From Oceanococcus atlanticus (lineage in GTDB: Bacteria > Pseudomonadota > Gammaproteobacteria > Nevskiales > Oceanococcaceae): 64,000 nucleotides of DNA. The stretch is from contig NZ_AQQV01000002.1 in NCBI RefSeq assembly GCF_002088235.1, positions 248,001 to 312,000 of the forward strand, read 5' to 3'. The position numbers were made by a program, and so were the translations under genes. The notes under the pieces are model-generated. The model was not told where the DNA came from. It saw only the letters and a list, made by a program, of their open reading frames with translations, and did not search any database. Each line of letters begins with the position of its first letter. Positions within the stretch are counted from its first letter, which is position 1. Shown piece after piece: positions 56,232 to 64,000 of this stretch.

Positions 56232-57544
56232 GGCTGAGTCTCCTCAAACAGATTCAGATCGGGATCGGCCACCTGGCGCGCCAGCGTGGCGCGTGCCGAC
56301 CATTCATCAACGCGGGCGCGCTGGATACCCAACCGGGTGGCCAGCAGCTGCTGTTCGGCGTCGATCACGGCTTGAAAATCACCCGCGCCGCTACGCCAGT
56401 CTGCGCGCGCTGCACTCAAGTTCTGCTCCGCCAACGGCAACAGATCGGATTGATACAGGGCGATGGTTTGGCGCGCCTGCTGCACCTGGCTGTAGGCCTG
56501 GGCCACCGCGGCCGCAAGTTGCGCGGCCACATCACGCTGAGCCCAGCGCGCCTGCTGGATCTGAGCTTCGGCCGCATCGACCTGATGACGTCGGCGCGCG
56601 AAGTTGAGCGGCAGGTTGAGGCTGATGCCGGCCTGCAAACGTTTCTCCGCCGGATCCATGGTGCCCACATGAGCCAGATTCAGGCGTAGATCCGGCAAGC
56701 TGTCGCGCTGCGCCAGCGCAAGCTGCTGGCGTGATTGCTGCTCGCGCGCACCCAGGGCTTTGAGCGCTGGCTGATGCCGCTGAGCGCTGGCCACCAGGGC
56801 AGCCAGCGGCGGCAGGGCCGGCGGCTCGAGCCACGGCTGCGGGGCCGCAAGTGGGGCATCGAAGGGCCGATCACGCAAGGCGTTGATGGCAGCCTGAACG
56901 CTGTGCTTGCGTTGCTCCAACTGGAGGTTTTCGCGTTGCAGGTTGGCCTGCCGCAACTCGGCCTGCAACACCGCTTGCTGGGTGCCCTGTCCGCTGGCAT
57001 AGCGCTGTGTCGCCACCGCACTCAGCTCGCCCAGCAGCGCCTGGTTGGCGGCATTGATGGCCAGCGCCTGATCCACCCAGTACCACTGCCCAAAGTATTG
57101 CCGTGTTTGCTCGGCAACCTGCAGTTGAAGGCTAGCCAGATCGTGAGCCTGCATCTGATGGGCCGCCACTGCCGCTTCACGTGCCAGGCCCAACTTTCCG
57201 GGCCACGGCATGCTTTGACTCAGCTGCCAATTGTGTCGCGTATCCAAACGCTGGTCGCCAACCGTGTGTGGCGCCACCGACCAGCTCAGCATGGGATCAG
57301 GCAACGCGCCAGCAACATCAATACGCGCCGCAGCTGCGCTGACCGCTTGGGACAAAGCGTGTTGCCCCGGGTGTCGCTGCAACACCTCACGCACCAGGGT
57401 GTCTGCGTCAAGCTGCGCTTGTGCGCTGACAGACCTCGCAACCATCGACAGGGCAAGCAGCGCAAGCCACGGCAAGCCGGCTAAAAACCAACGGCCAGAT
57501 CGATGCGTCGCGCACACGCCACGGCCGAGAATCACTACATTCAT
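56228..57544 (-). CDS. cusC: TolC-family outer membrane factor, CusC-like
   Basis: Outer membrane channel of the tripartite pump. 438 aa. N-terminal signal (LAGLPWLALLALSMVARSVSA), no lipobox Cys. Two OEP repeats with long helices: LVREVLQRHPGQHALSQAVS, GALPDPMLSWSVAP, and RHQVDAAEAQIQQARWAQRD, VAQAYSQVQQARQTIALYQS. First gene of cusCBA; the stop overlaps the cusB start (ATGA). Confidence 0.92.
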   Translation of the reverse strand: MNVVILGRGVCATHRSGRWFLAGLPWLALLALSMVARSVSAQAQLDADTLVREVLQRHPGQHALSQAVSAAAARIDVAGALPDPMLSWSVAPHTVGDQRLDTRHNWQLSQSMPWPGKLGLAREAAVAAHQMQAHDLASLQLQVAEQTRQYFGQWYWVDQALAINAANQALLGELSAVATQRYASGQGTQQAVLQAELRQANLQRENLQLEQRKHSVQAAINALRDRPFDAPLAAPQPWLEPPALPPLAALVASAQRHQPALKALGAREQQSRQQLALAQRDSLPDLRLNLAHVGTMDPAEKRLQAGISLNLPLNFARRRHQVDAAEAQIQQARWAQRDVAAQLAAAVAQAYSQVQQARQTIALYQSDLLPLAEQNLSAARADWRSGAGDFQAVIDAEQQLLATRLGIQRARVDEWSARATLARQVADPDLNLFEETQP

Positions 57545-57665
57545 TTTCCAAAATCCAGATCAGGCTTTGGCGCGACAGCGCAGCGACTCCACCTTCGCGG
57601 GTCACAGCCATCGCCGGCCAAAGCAGCATCGAACACCCACGTCAGGCAGGTGCAAAGCGAAACGA

Positions 57666-58016
57666 TCAGGACGCTGTTGTTGGCGGTCTCAGCAGCGGGA
57701 AAACGTGTGCAGGCAAAGGCTCTGCGCGCAGGCCAGACGGTCTTTGCGCGAGCGGCTCATAGGCCTGGAGGGTCAGCATGCCAAACACGATGCTGGTGTG
57801 CCCGATCAGCGAACATCCGCATTGACAGGGCTCGGCCTCATCGACCGATTCGGCCGACATCTGCGCCATGGACTCATGGCTATCGCAGGGATGCTCAGCA
57901 GCAGGCGCATCGACTTCGGCCACCGCGACCTGCGGCATGCAGCAGGTCGCCAGGACCTGGCCAACAGGCAGCCAGGCCATGACGGCGATCAGCAGATAGC
58001 GCAGATAAGCATTCAT
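57666..58016 (-). CDS. Small secreted Cys/His/Met-rich protein upstream of cusCBA
   Basis: 116 aa from the ATG at 58014-58016. Signal peptide MNAYLRYLLIAVMAWLPVGQ ending VLA, then a mature part with many soft metal ligands: TCCMPQ, HPCDSHESMAQMS, and PCQCGCSLIGH. Six cysteines and several Met/His in ~80 residues suggest copper or silver binding. No family recognised with confidence. Same strand as cusC, 121 bases upstream, so possibly co-regulated; I see no CueR- or CopR-type site in that gap. Confidence 0.7.
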   Translation of the reverse strand: MNAYLRYLLIAVMAWLPVGQVLATCCMPQVAVAEVDAPAAEHPCDSHESMAQMSAESVDEAEPCQCGCSLIGHTSIVFGMLTLQAYEPLAQRPSGLRAEPLPAHVFPLLRPPTTAS

Positions 58017-58070
58017 CTTGTGGCCAAGTGTAAACCCTGGACCGGGGTTCAGGGTCAAGCCCGTGCGTGA

Positions 58071-60311
58071 TCAGAAGCGCCAGGACACCAACAGTTTGGC
58101 AGTACGTGGATCGCCCACACGCCCCGCGATCGCAGCGGTGTAGTTGGCCGTGCCGGTGACGTACTTTTCGTCGGTCAGATTGCTGCCCACCAGCATGGCG
58201 CGCCAGATGCCGGTCGGGCTGTCCCAGCCGATACGCGCATTGAGCAGGCCGTAATCATCCTGCTGCTCGGGATAATCCTCAGCCCCATCCACACCGTCGT
58301 TGACCGGCGTGAAATAGACCTCGGTCTGATAGTGGTAATCAACACCAGCAAATGCATCGCCGTGCTCACCCAGCGACCAGGCATAGTTGGCACCGAGCGC
58401 CGCCGACCATCGGGGCGCGTTGTTGAGGCGCTTGCCGCTGGCATCAAAATCACCGAACTGATTGGAATAGGCTTGCGGGTACTTGGAGTAGGTCGCATCC
58501 AGCCAGGCCAGATTGGCGAACATATCCAGCCCACGTAGCGGGCGCGCAACCAGTTCGATCTCCAGGCCCTTGACCTCGGCACTGGCGGCATTCTCGGTGA
58601 CGGCTCCGAAGCTGCCGCCGTTGTTAACGAAATGCTCCACCTGCATATCGCTGTAGTCGTAGTAGAACGCATCGACATTCAGCCGCAGGCGTCGATCCAG
58701 CCAGTCGGTTTTGGCACCCAGCTCGTAGGACCACAGGTACTCCGGCCCATAGCCGGCCGCAGCATCCTCGGCATTGGAAGCGCCGTAATCATAGCCACCA
58801 CTCTTGAAACCTCGGGTCGCGGAGGCAAACAGCATGATGTCCGGAGTCCACTGGAAATTGACGCCCAGCTTGGGTGTCAACGCACTGCGCGAACGCGAAA
58901 CATCGATATAGAACGGATCGCTGATGCCCTCGGCGCCGCTGATCTGAGGCGCATTTTCAACCTCGTTCGGATCGTCTGCGGTGGATGCGGCGTAGAAGTC
59001 GGTGAGCTCGTAATCCTTGGTTTCATGCGTCCAGCGCAGGCCGGCGATCAGTGACAGGCGTGGGCTGACAAAAAACTCGCCCTGGCCGAACAGGGCGTAG
59101 GATTCGGCATCCAGACGAGGTCGCTGCACATGCGAGAAACCGGCCGGATACACCGCCAGCGTCAACGGCTCGCGATTGAGCTCGTCAAAGTAGTAGGCCC
59201 CAAGCACCAGATTGAGTTGGTCAAAGCGTGCATTGAAGGTCAGCTCCTCGCTGATTTGGTGTTGTCGAATCGGAGTGATCTGGGTGCGCAGAATGTCGCT
59301 GTCGCTGGAATCCGCATCCGAGTCGATCGCTGCACGCAGGGCGCGGTAGGCGGTCAGTGATTTCATCGACCACAAGGGGCTGAGCTGATAGTTGAGCTCG
59401 CCGGCCACCCCGTAGATTTCCTGTTGGGTGCGGTTACGGCGATTCATCGACACCGTGTGGTAATCACCCAGCACGCTATCGTCGGTTTCGTTGCCGCTGG
59501 GGGCCAGCAGTTTGGGGTACTGACCCAGCGCTTCGTCGGTGTCGGTGTAATCAGCGCGCAGGATGAACTCGCCATCCAGACCCAGCGGGAACAGCACCTG
59601 GCCACGCAAGCCCCAGCTGTCTTCGTCCTGCACACCACCACCGCTGGAGACGTTGTCAAAGAAGGCATCGCGCGAACTCCGATTCACCGCCAACGACGCC
59701 GCAATTCCGGAAGGCCCCAGCGGCCCGGTGATATACGCCTTGCTTTCGAACAGGCCGTGATTTCCCAAGCCAACCTGAACCTCGCCCTGCAGCTCATCCT
59801 GTGGCCGTCGCGAGATGATGTTGATGGTGCCACCGACCGAGTTGCGCCCGTACAGCGTGCCCTGGGGGCCGCGCAGCACTTCGATGCGTTCGACGTCGAG
59901 GAAGTCGGAGAAGAAGCTCAGCGGGCGAGCCAGATAAACACCATCCAGATGAATGGTGGTGCTGGGGTCTGATCCGATGAACACGGTATTCGAGCCAACC
60001 CCGCGGATATACAACTGGGCGTAACCGCTGAGGTCTGAGATCTGTAGTCCCGGTGTGTAATTGATCAGGCCGCGGACATCGCTGATGCCCCGCTCCTCGA
60101 GTTGATCCGCGGTCAGCGCGGTTACCGCCAGCGGCGTACTCTGCAAATCGGTGGCGCCACCCTTGGTGGCCGTCACCACGATGGTGTCGAGCTTGGCGTC
60201 GTCATCCGTTACCGCTGCGGCCCCGGCCGCATCCTGCGCATGGGCGCTGGACAAGGCCAGTAACAGTCCTGCCGCGGCCCACAGGCCCGCACGTGATACA
60301 TCCTGCATCAT
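58071..60311 (-). CDS. TonB-dependent receptor
   Basis: Outer membrane active transporter. 746 aa from the ATG at 60309-60311 (GGGAGA upstream). Signal AGLWAAAGLLLALSSAHA; TonB box LDTIVVTATKG; plug domain SDVRGLINYTPGLQISDLSG, VERIEVLRGPQGTLYGRNSV and GGTINIISRRP; then the barrel, ending TAKLLVSWRF with a terminal Phe. The sequence type resembles the large proteobacterial group that takes up varied carbohydrates, hydrocarbons or cofactors, so the ligand cannot be named. Between the cus genes and aromatic catabolism; separate from both by gaps. Confidence 0.93.
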   Translation of the reverse strand: MMQDVSRAGLWAAAGLLLALSSAHAQDAAGAAAVTDDDAKLDTIVVTATKGGATDLQSTPLAVTALTADQLEERGISDVRGLINYTPGLQISDLSGYAQLYIRGVGSNTVFIGSDPSTTIHLDGVYLARPLSFFSDFLDVERIEVLRGPQGTLYGRNSVGGTINIISRRPQDELQGEVQVGLGNHGLFESKAYITGPLGPSGIAASLAVNRSSRDAFFDNVSSGGGVQDEDSWGLRGQVLFPLGLDGEFILRADYTDTDEALGQYPKLLAPSGNETDDSVLGDYHTVSMNRRNRTQQEIYGVAGELNYQLSPLWSMKSLTAYRALRAAIDSDADSSDSDILRTQITPIRQHQISEELTFNARFDQLNLVLGAYYFDELNREPLTLAVYPAGFSHVQRPRLDAESYALFGQGEFFVSPRLSLIAGLRWTHETKDYELTDFYAASTADDPNEVENAPQISGAEGISDPFYIDVSRSRSALTPKLGVNFQWTPDIMLFASATRGFKSGGYDYGASNAEDAAAGYGPEYLWSYELGAKTDWLDRRLRLNVDAFYYDYSDMQVEHFVNNGGSFGAVTENAASAEVKGLEIELVARPLRGLDMFANLAWLDATYSKYPQAYSNQFGDFDASGKRLNNAPRWSAALGANYAWSLGEHGDAFAGVDYHYQTEVYFTPVNDGVDGAEDYPEQQDDYGLLNARIGWDSPTGIWRAMLVGSNLTDEKYVTGTANYTAAIAGRVGDPRTAKLLVSWRF

Positions 60312-60445
60312 TGGTCTCCCCGGTCTTTTCGCCGCCCTGCTGATCACGGGCACTGGCATTTGTCGTCGTTCAGCCCACTGGGAATGAGCTGCGTTTCATC
60401 TTAGACGTCCGCGGTCCGGGGGATTCATCCTTTCGGGTGACTGTG

Positions 60446-61105
60446 TTACGCCATGCGGGCCGGATTGTCCGGCTGCTGATCCGGATGTGATTTGAGGAAG
60501 GCCGGCAGCGCCAGACAGCGCGCCTCCAGATCGAGCAGCGCCGGATAGGCCTCAAGCGGAACTTCGAAACGTCGCGCGTTGAACAGCTGCGGAATCAGAA
60601 AGCACTCGGCCAGACCAGGTTGATCGGCATAGGCAAATGCCGTGGCCCGCGCGGCCACCCGGGCCTCCAGCGCGGGCAGGGCCGCATCCAGCCAGTGGTG
60701 GTACCAGCGGGTTCGCGCCGCTTCGGCCACACCCAGATCATGCTCCAGATAGCGCAGCACGCGCAGGTTGTTCAGGGGATGGGTGTCGCAGGCGATCAGC
60801 GCGCAGAAGCTGCGCACCCGGGCCGCATCCTGGGGGTTCGCCGGCAACAGCGCCGGCTGCGGCCAGGTGGCCTCCAGGTATTCGCAGATGGCCAGCGACT
60901 GGCTGAGTTCAAACCCGGCATGACGCATGCTCGGCACCAGCGCCTCAGGACTCAGCGCGCGGTAGGCCGGCGAAAACTGCTGACCACCGTCCTGGATCAG
61001 ATGAACCGGGTGAATGTGGTAATCGATGCCCTTGAGCTCCAGCGCAATACGCACACGCCAGGCCGCGCTGGAGCGCCAGTAACTGAAAATTTCAACAGCC
61101 GCCAT
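60446..61105 (-). CDS. maiA: Maleylacetoacetate isomerase
   Basis: Glutathione-dependent zeta-class GST that converts maleylacetoacetate to fumarylacetoacetate in tyrosine breakdown. 219 aa from the ATG at 61103-61105 (GGGGTGA upstream); a GTG overlapping the previous stop adds three residues. Active-site SYWRSSAAWRVRIALELKGI; VPSMRHAGFELSQSLAICEY for glutathione contact; then the helical domain. Its neighbours encode the enzymes before and after it in the pathway, which makes the assignment firm. Confidence 0.94.
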   Translation of the reverse strand: MAAVEIFSYWRSSAAWRVRIALELKGIDYHIHPVHLIQDGGQQFSPAYRALSPEALVPSMRHAGFELSQSLAICEYLEATWPQPALLPANPQDAARVRSFCALIACDTHPLNNLRVLRYLEHDLGVAEAARTRWYHHWLDAALPALEARVAARATAFAYADQPGLAECFLIPQLFNARRFEVPLEAYPALLDLEARCLALPAFLKSHPDQQPDNPARMA

Positions 61106-61110
61106 AGCCG

Positions 61111-62883
61111 TCACCCCGCCGATGTCCCTTGAACCGCACTATCGCCCTCGCCCGCCAGCTCGGCAAGCCCCATTGTGATCAGCAAGGCGGTGTCACCACC
61201 GAGGCGACTTGCGCTGTCGCGCAGGGCCTCGCGCAAGCGTTGCGCCAGAGCGCCGGTGCTGAGCTGCAACAGTTCAAGCTGCGCCAGCCAGGCATCCGGA
61301 TAGGCCTTGAGCTGCTGCTCCAGGCGCGCAAGCTCGGCACTGTCACACGCTGCGGCCTGTTCACGGATACAACGGATGCGCTGGTACAGCGTATCCAGTT
61401 GACGCTTCGTTTCGCGCCCGTCGGCACATGGCGCATGCTCGGCTGAGGGCTGAGGGAAGACATCGAAGCGGCTGCGGTCCGCGGCACCGCCCCACACCGC
61501 GTCAATGCGCTCGCCCACCGCCATGTCGAACGCACCCCAGGCCGGCTCAAACAGGCTTTCCCCTCGCATCCCGCGGACCCTGCAATCGGCCAGGCTGAAC
61601 AGGATATTGCGGCCATTTTCTCGCCAGATTCTGAGCAACTGCCCGCGCACCGTAATACCCGACAGAAACTCCAGCGAAACCTGCTTGCCCGCCTCGATAC
61701 CCAGTGCCTTGAGTTCATCCACGCAATATTCGGACAGGCAGCGCGACAAGCCTTTGACGCGCCCCACCGGCGATCCGAACCCGGCCGCGTGATGATCGAT
61801 GCCGTGCCCGGGCAGCTCATGATCGGCATAAGCCAGCTGGGTCGGCCCTTCGCAGCGCAGGTAGATCGGGTTGTCCAGCGCGTCCGTCTGCACCTCGACG
61901 AAGCGCCCGCTGACCTGCAGCCCGCTGCTGTAGCGCGCCGTACACACCGCCGCGCTATCCAACGCCTTGCGCAACGCGCGCAGGCCACCCTGACGGTAAG
62001 CCATGCCATCGGCAAAAACCTCAAGCACCTGACTCAGATGCTTGCAGTTCTGGGCCACGAACAACTGCGGCTGCCGTGCGGTGATGTCATAGGGCGTATT
62101 CACCGCCTCGACCGACAGCGGATGCTTGCGCACCTGGCTATCATCCAGGCAACTCACACACTCGCCCAGCGATGACAGCAACCCGGCACCGAACAGTTTG
62201 TAGTCGTCGCACTCGCCGACCAGCCCGTATTCCACCGTCCACCAGTGCAGGCGCGACAGCAGGGCCGCCTCGGAGCGGTTGTCGTTGGCAGCCAGTGCGC
62301 GGTCCAGGGCAGCCTGGGCCGATGCGATCTGTTGCGCGCTGGCCTGAGGATCTTCCTTGACGATCGACAGATGGCGGATCGCGGCATAGACCGCGTGATC
62401 AGCCGCTGTGGAGATCGCTTTCATGCCCACCGCACCGAAAGCCTGCAGATATTCGGCGTAATCAACATCGACTAAAAACGGCGCATGACCGGCCGCTTCA
62501 TGCACGATATCCGGCGCGGGGGTGTAGAGGATGTGTTGCAGGCTGCGCATACCCAGCGCAATCGGCAACACCCGGCGGGCCTGAAACTCCATGAACACGG
62601 CCGGCGGTATGAAACCGTCAACCACCACCGCGCTCCAGCCCAGCGTTTGCATGTGCCGGTTGATGTCGTCGATATCGGGGATGCGTTCCAGATCTATCCC
62701 GGTGCGACGCAAACCCTCCAGATACACCGGATGGGCGGTGTCACGCAGCGCTTTGACCAACTGCTGCAGGGTGAAACGCCACACCGCATGGTCTTCGGCG
62801 CTGTAGCTGCGCGCATGATCCTGGCGCGCCACAAAGGCCCGCAGATGGGCGGGCAAGCGTTCAATCACCTCCTGCTGGCTCAT
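61111..62883 (-). CDS. Aromatic amino acid hydroxylase, long form (phenylalanine 4-monooxygenase type)
   Basis: Pterin-dependent non-heme iron hydroxylase making tyrosine from phenylalanine. 590 aa, twice the usual bacterial PhhA (~260-300). The catalytic domain fills residues ~30-330: iron ligands His128 and His133 in IVHEAAGHAPFLVD and Glu218 in HWWTVEYGLVGE. The remaining ~260 residues include VSLEFLSGITVRGQLLRIWR and an all-helical tail (LEQQLKAYPDAWLAQLELLQ) of unknown role. The stop overlaps the maiA GTG; fahA-like gene upstream. Confidence 0.92.
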   Translation of the reverse strand: MSQQEVIERLPAHLRAFVARQDHARSYSAEDHAVWRFTLQQLVKALRDTAHPVYLEGLRRTGIDLERIPDIDDINRHMQTLGWSAVVVDGFIPPAVFMEFQARRVLPIALGMRSLQHILYTPAPDIVHEAAGHAPFLVDVDYAEYLQAFGAVGMKAISTAADHAVYAAIRHLSIVKEDPQASAQQIASAQAALDRALAANDNRSEAALLSRLHWWTVEYGLVGECDDYKLFGAGLLSSLGECVSCLDDSQVRKHPLSVEAVNTPYDITARQPQLFVAQNCKHLSQVLEVFADGMAYRQGGLRALRKALDSAAVCTARYSSGLQVSGRFVEVQTDALDNPIYLRCEGPTQLAYADHELPGHGIDHHAAGFGSPVGRVKGLSRCLSEYCVDELKALGIEAGKQVSLEFLSGITVRGQLLRIWRENGRNILFSLADCRVRGMRGESLFEPAWGAFDMAVGERIDAVWGGAADRSRFDVFPQPSAEHAPCADGRETKRQLDTLYQRIRCIREQAAACDSAELARLEQQLKAYPDAWLAQLELLQLSTGALAQRLREALRDSASRLGGDTALLITMGLAELAGEGDSAVQGTSAG

Positions 62884-62907
62884 GATCGTCGCGCCGTCCT
62901 ACCGCGC

Positions 62908-63924
62908 TCAGCCTGACCTGGCCGGCGGCTGCACCGTTTGCTCGATGGCGCCGAAGATCGAGGCACCCGTCTGATCAAGCATCTCGATGCGAATCTGATC
63001 GCCCGGCTGCATGAACGCGGTCGCCGGCTGGCCGTCGCGTATGGTTTCGATCATGCGCAATTCGGCAATGCAGGAATAACCGCGCCCACCATCGGCGATG
63101 GCCGATCCATGCGCCGTACCCTGCTTGTTGGAAACGGTGCCCGAACCAATGATGGCGCCAGCCCCCATCTCACGGGTGCGACAGGCATGCGCAATCAGCT
63201 GGCCGAAATGAAAGGTCATGTCCTCGCCCGCCTGTGGTCGACCAAAAGGCTGCGCATTGAGGGTGCTCAGCAGTGGCCGACACACTCGCCCGCCCTGCCA
63301 TGCCCCGGCCAGTTCATCCGGGGTCACCGCAACAGGCGAAAATGCCGAGGCCGGCTTGGACTGGTAGAAGCCGAAACCCTTGGCCAGCTCGCCCGGGATC
63401 AGCTGACGCAGCGACACATCATTGACCAGCATCAGCAGACGCACGCTGTCCAGCGCCTGCAGCGAGTCAACGCCCATGGCGACATCGCCGGTGATCACCG
63501 CGATCTCGGCCTCAAAGTCGATACCACCGGCCGGGTCGGCCACAATCGGATCGCACGGCCCGACAAAGCAATCGGAGCCGCCCTGGTAGATCAGCGGGTC
63601 GCTCCAGAAACTGTCCGGCAGCTCGGCGCCACGCGCCCGTCGCACCAGCTCCACGTGGTTCACGTAGGCGCTGCCATCGGCCCAGTGGTAGGCACGCGGC
63701 AGCGGCGAACTGCAGACCTGAGGATCAAAAGCCCGGGCCTGACTGCAGTCGCCTTGCTCAAGCTGCGCGGCGACCGCGCGCAAGGCCGGCTCACAGTCCG
63801 ACCAGTTGTCCAGAGCAGCCTGCATCGTGAGCGCGATCTCCGGCACCTCAACAGCCCATTGCAGATCACGCGAAACCACCAGCAGGCGCCCATCTCGTCC
63901 GTCTTTCAGGCTTGCCAGTTTCAT
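62908..63924 (-). CDS. Fumarylacetoacetate hydrolase family protein
   Basis: 338 aa from the ATG at 63922-63924 (AAGGAG upstream). FAH-fold motifs: GGIDFEAEIAVITGDVAMGV with metal-binding Glu/Asp, LLMLVNDVSLRQLIPGELAK, and IAHACRTREMGAGAIIGSGT with VSNKQGTAHGS. In this operon it most likely cleaves fumarylacetoacetate to fumarate and acetoacetate, the last step of tyrosine degradation. It is shorter than the classical FahA (~420 aa) but matches the form found beside maiA in many gammaproteobacteria. Confidence 0.9.
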   Translation of the reverse strand: MKLASLKDGRDGRLLVVSRDLQWAVEVPEIALTMQAALDNWSDCEPALRAVAAQLEQGDCSQARAFDPQVCSSPLPRAYHWADGSAYVNHVELVRRARGAELPDSFWSDPLIYQGGSDCFVGPCDPIVADPAGGIDFEAEIAVITGDVAMGVDSLQALDSVRLLMLVNDVSLRQLIPGELAKGFGFYQSKPASAFSPVAVTPDELAGAWQGGRVCRPLLSTLNAQPFGRPQAGEDMTFHFGQLIAHACRTREMGAGAIIGSGTVSNKQGTAHGSAIADGGRGYSCIAELRMIETIRDGQPATAFMQPGDQIRIEMLDQTGASIFGAIEQTVQPPARSG

Positions 63925-64000
63925 ACGCTGTGCTCCTTGCGGGTTCTGTCGTGCAACCAGGCCGCATGGCGCGGCGCCTTCTTGGTGCGGCTCCACTCTT
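63921..64000 (-). CDS. 3' end of an upstream gene (partial, unidentified)
   Basis: The last 25 codons of a gene whose TGA overlaps the FAH-family ATG (ATGA). Readable end: HAAWLHDRTRKEHSV. Too short to identify. Tight overlap with the tyrosine catabolism operon suggests another gene of that pathway, perhaps a dioxygenase. Confidence 0.6.
   Translation of the reverse strand, partial: EWSRTKKAPRHAAWLHDRTRKEHSV

Overview
This 64 kb window is ordinary chromosomal DNA of a Gram-negative bacterium, moderately GC-rich and densely packed on both strands. The gene order rpsB-tsf-pyrH-frr-uppS-cdsA-dxr-rseP-bamA-skp-lpxD-fabZ-lpxA-lpxB-rnhB-dnaE, with map-glnD-dapD-dapE divergent from rpsB, is the classical gammaproteobacterial arrangement. 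The accessory genes (DksA2-like factor, DUF1826, DUF2333, FadL, MerC family, long aromatic amino acid hydroxylase, Cus efflux) suggest an aerobic free-living gammaproteobacterium. A lineage near Nevskiales, Salinisphaerales or Xanthomonadales is possible, but I cannot fix it from the sequence. I see no tRNA, rRNA, CRISPR array, insertion sequence, integrase or phage gene.

Layout. 1-15,278: minus-strand envelope and translation block (dnaE partial to rpsB). 15,369-20,824: plus-strand map-glnD-dapD-dapE, ending at a bidirectional terminator. 20,890-23,407: class I aldolase and an amino acid:Na+ symporter. 23,449-27,912: sulfur block. A persulfide dioxygenase, SulP transporter and DUF2333 operon diverges from a pair of YeeE/YedE half-transporters across a palindromic operator. 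27,928-32,000: FadL porin, an unknown lipoprotein, a CBS-domain protein and a small membrane protein. 32,017-33,635: crotonase and phosphoesterase.

33,643-41,770: the most interesting part, a zinc-starvation locus. A Zur-box-like palindrome sits between divergent dksA2-like/folE and COG0523 GTPase/DUF1826/zur. A second, perfect box precedes an operon of MerC-family protein, ABC ATPase, FtsX/MacB-type permease with a histidine-rich periplasmic stretch, and a DUF3299 secreted protein. I infer that all of these are repressed by Zur when zinc is plentiful.

41,812-51,325: katG carrying a lipoprotein signal, a 2OG-Fe dioxygenase, an orphan TadG-like protein, a promoter-driven candidate structured RNA, a REC-GGDEF protein, and a histidine kinase/histidine kinase/response regulator operon. 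51,379-58,016: CusCBA copper/silver efflux, with two CusF-like domains fused to CusB and a small Cys-rich secreted protein upstream. 58,071-60,311: TonB-dependent receptor. 60,446-64,000: phenylalanine/tyrosine catabolism (maiA, aromatic amino acid hydroxylase, FAH-family hydrolase, and the tail of one more gene).
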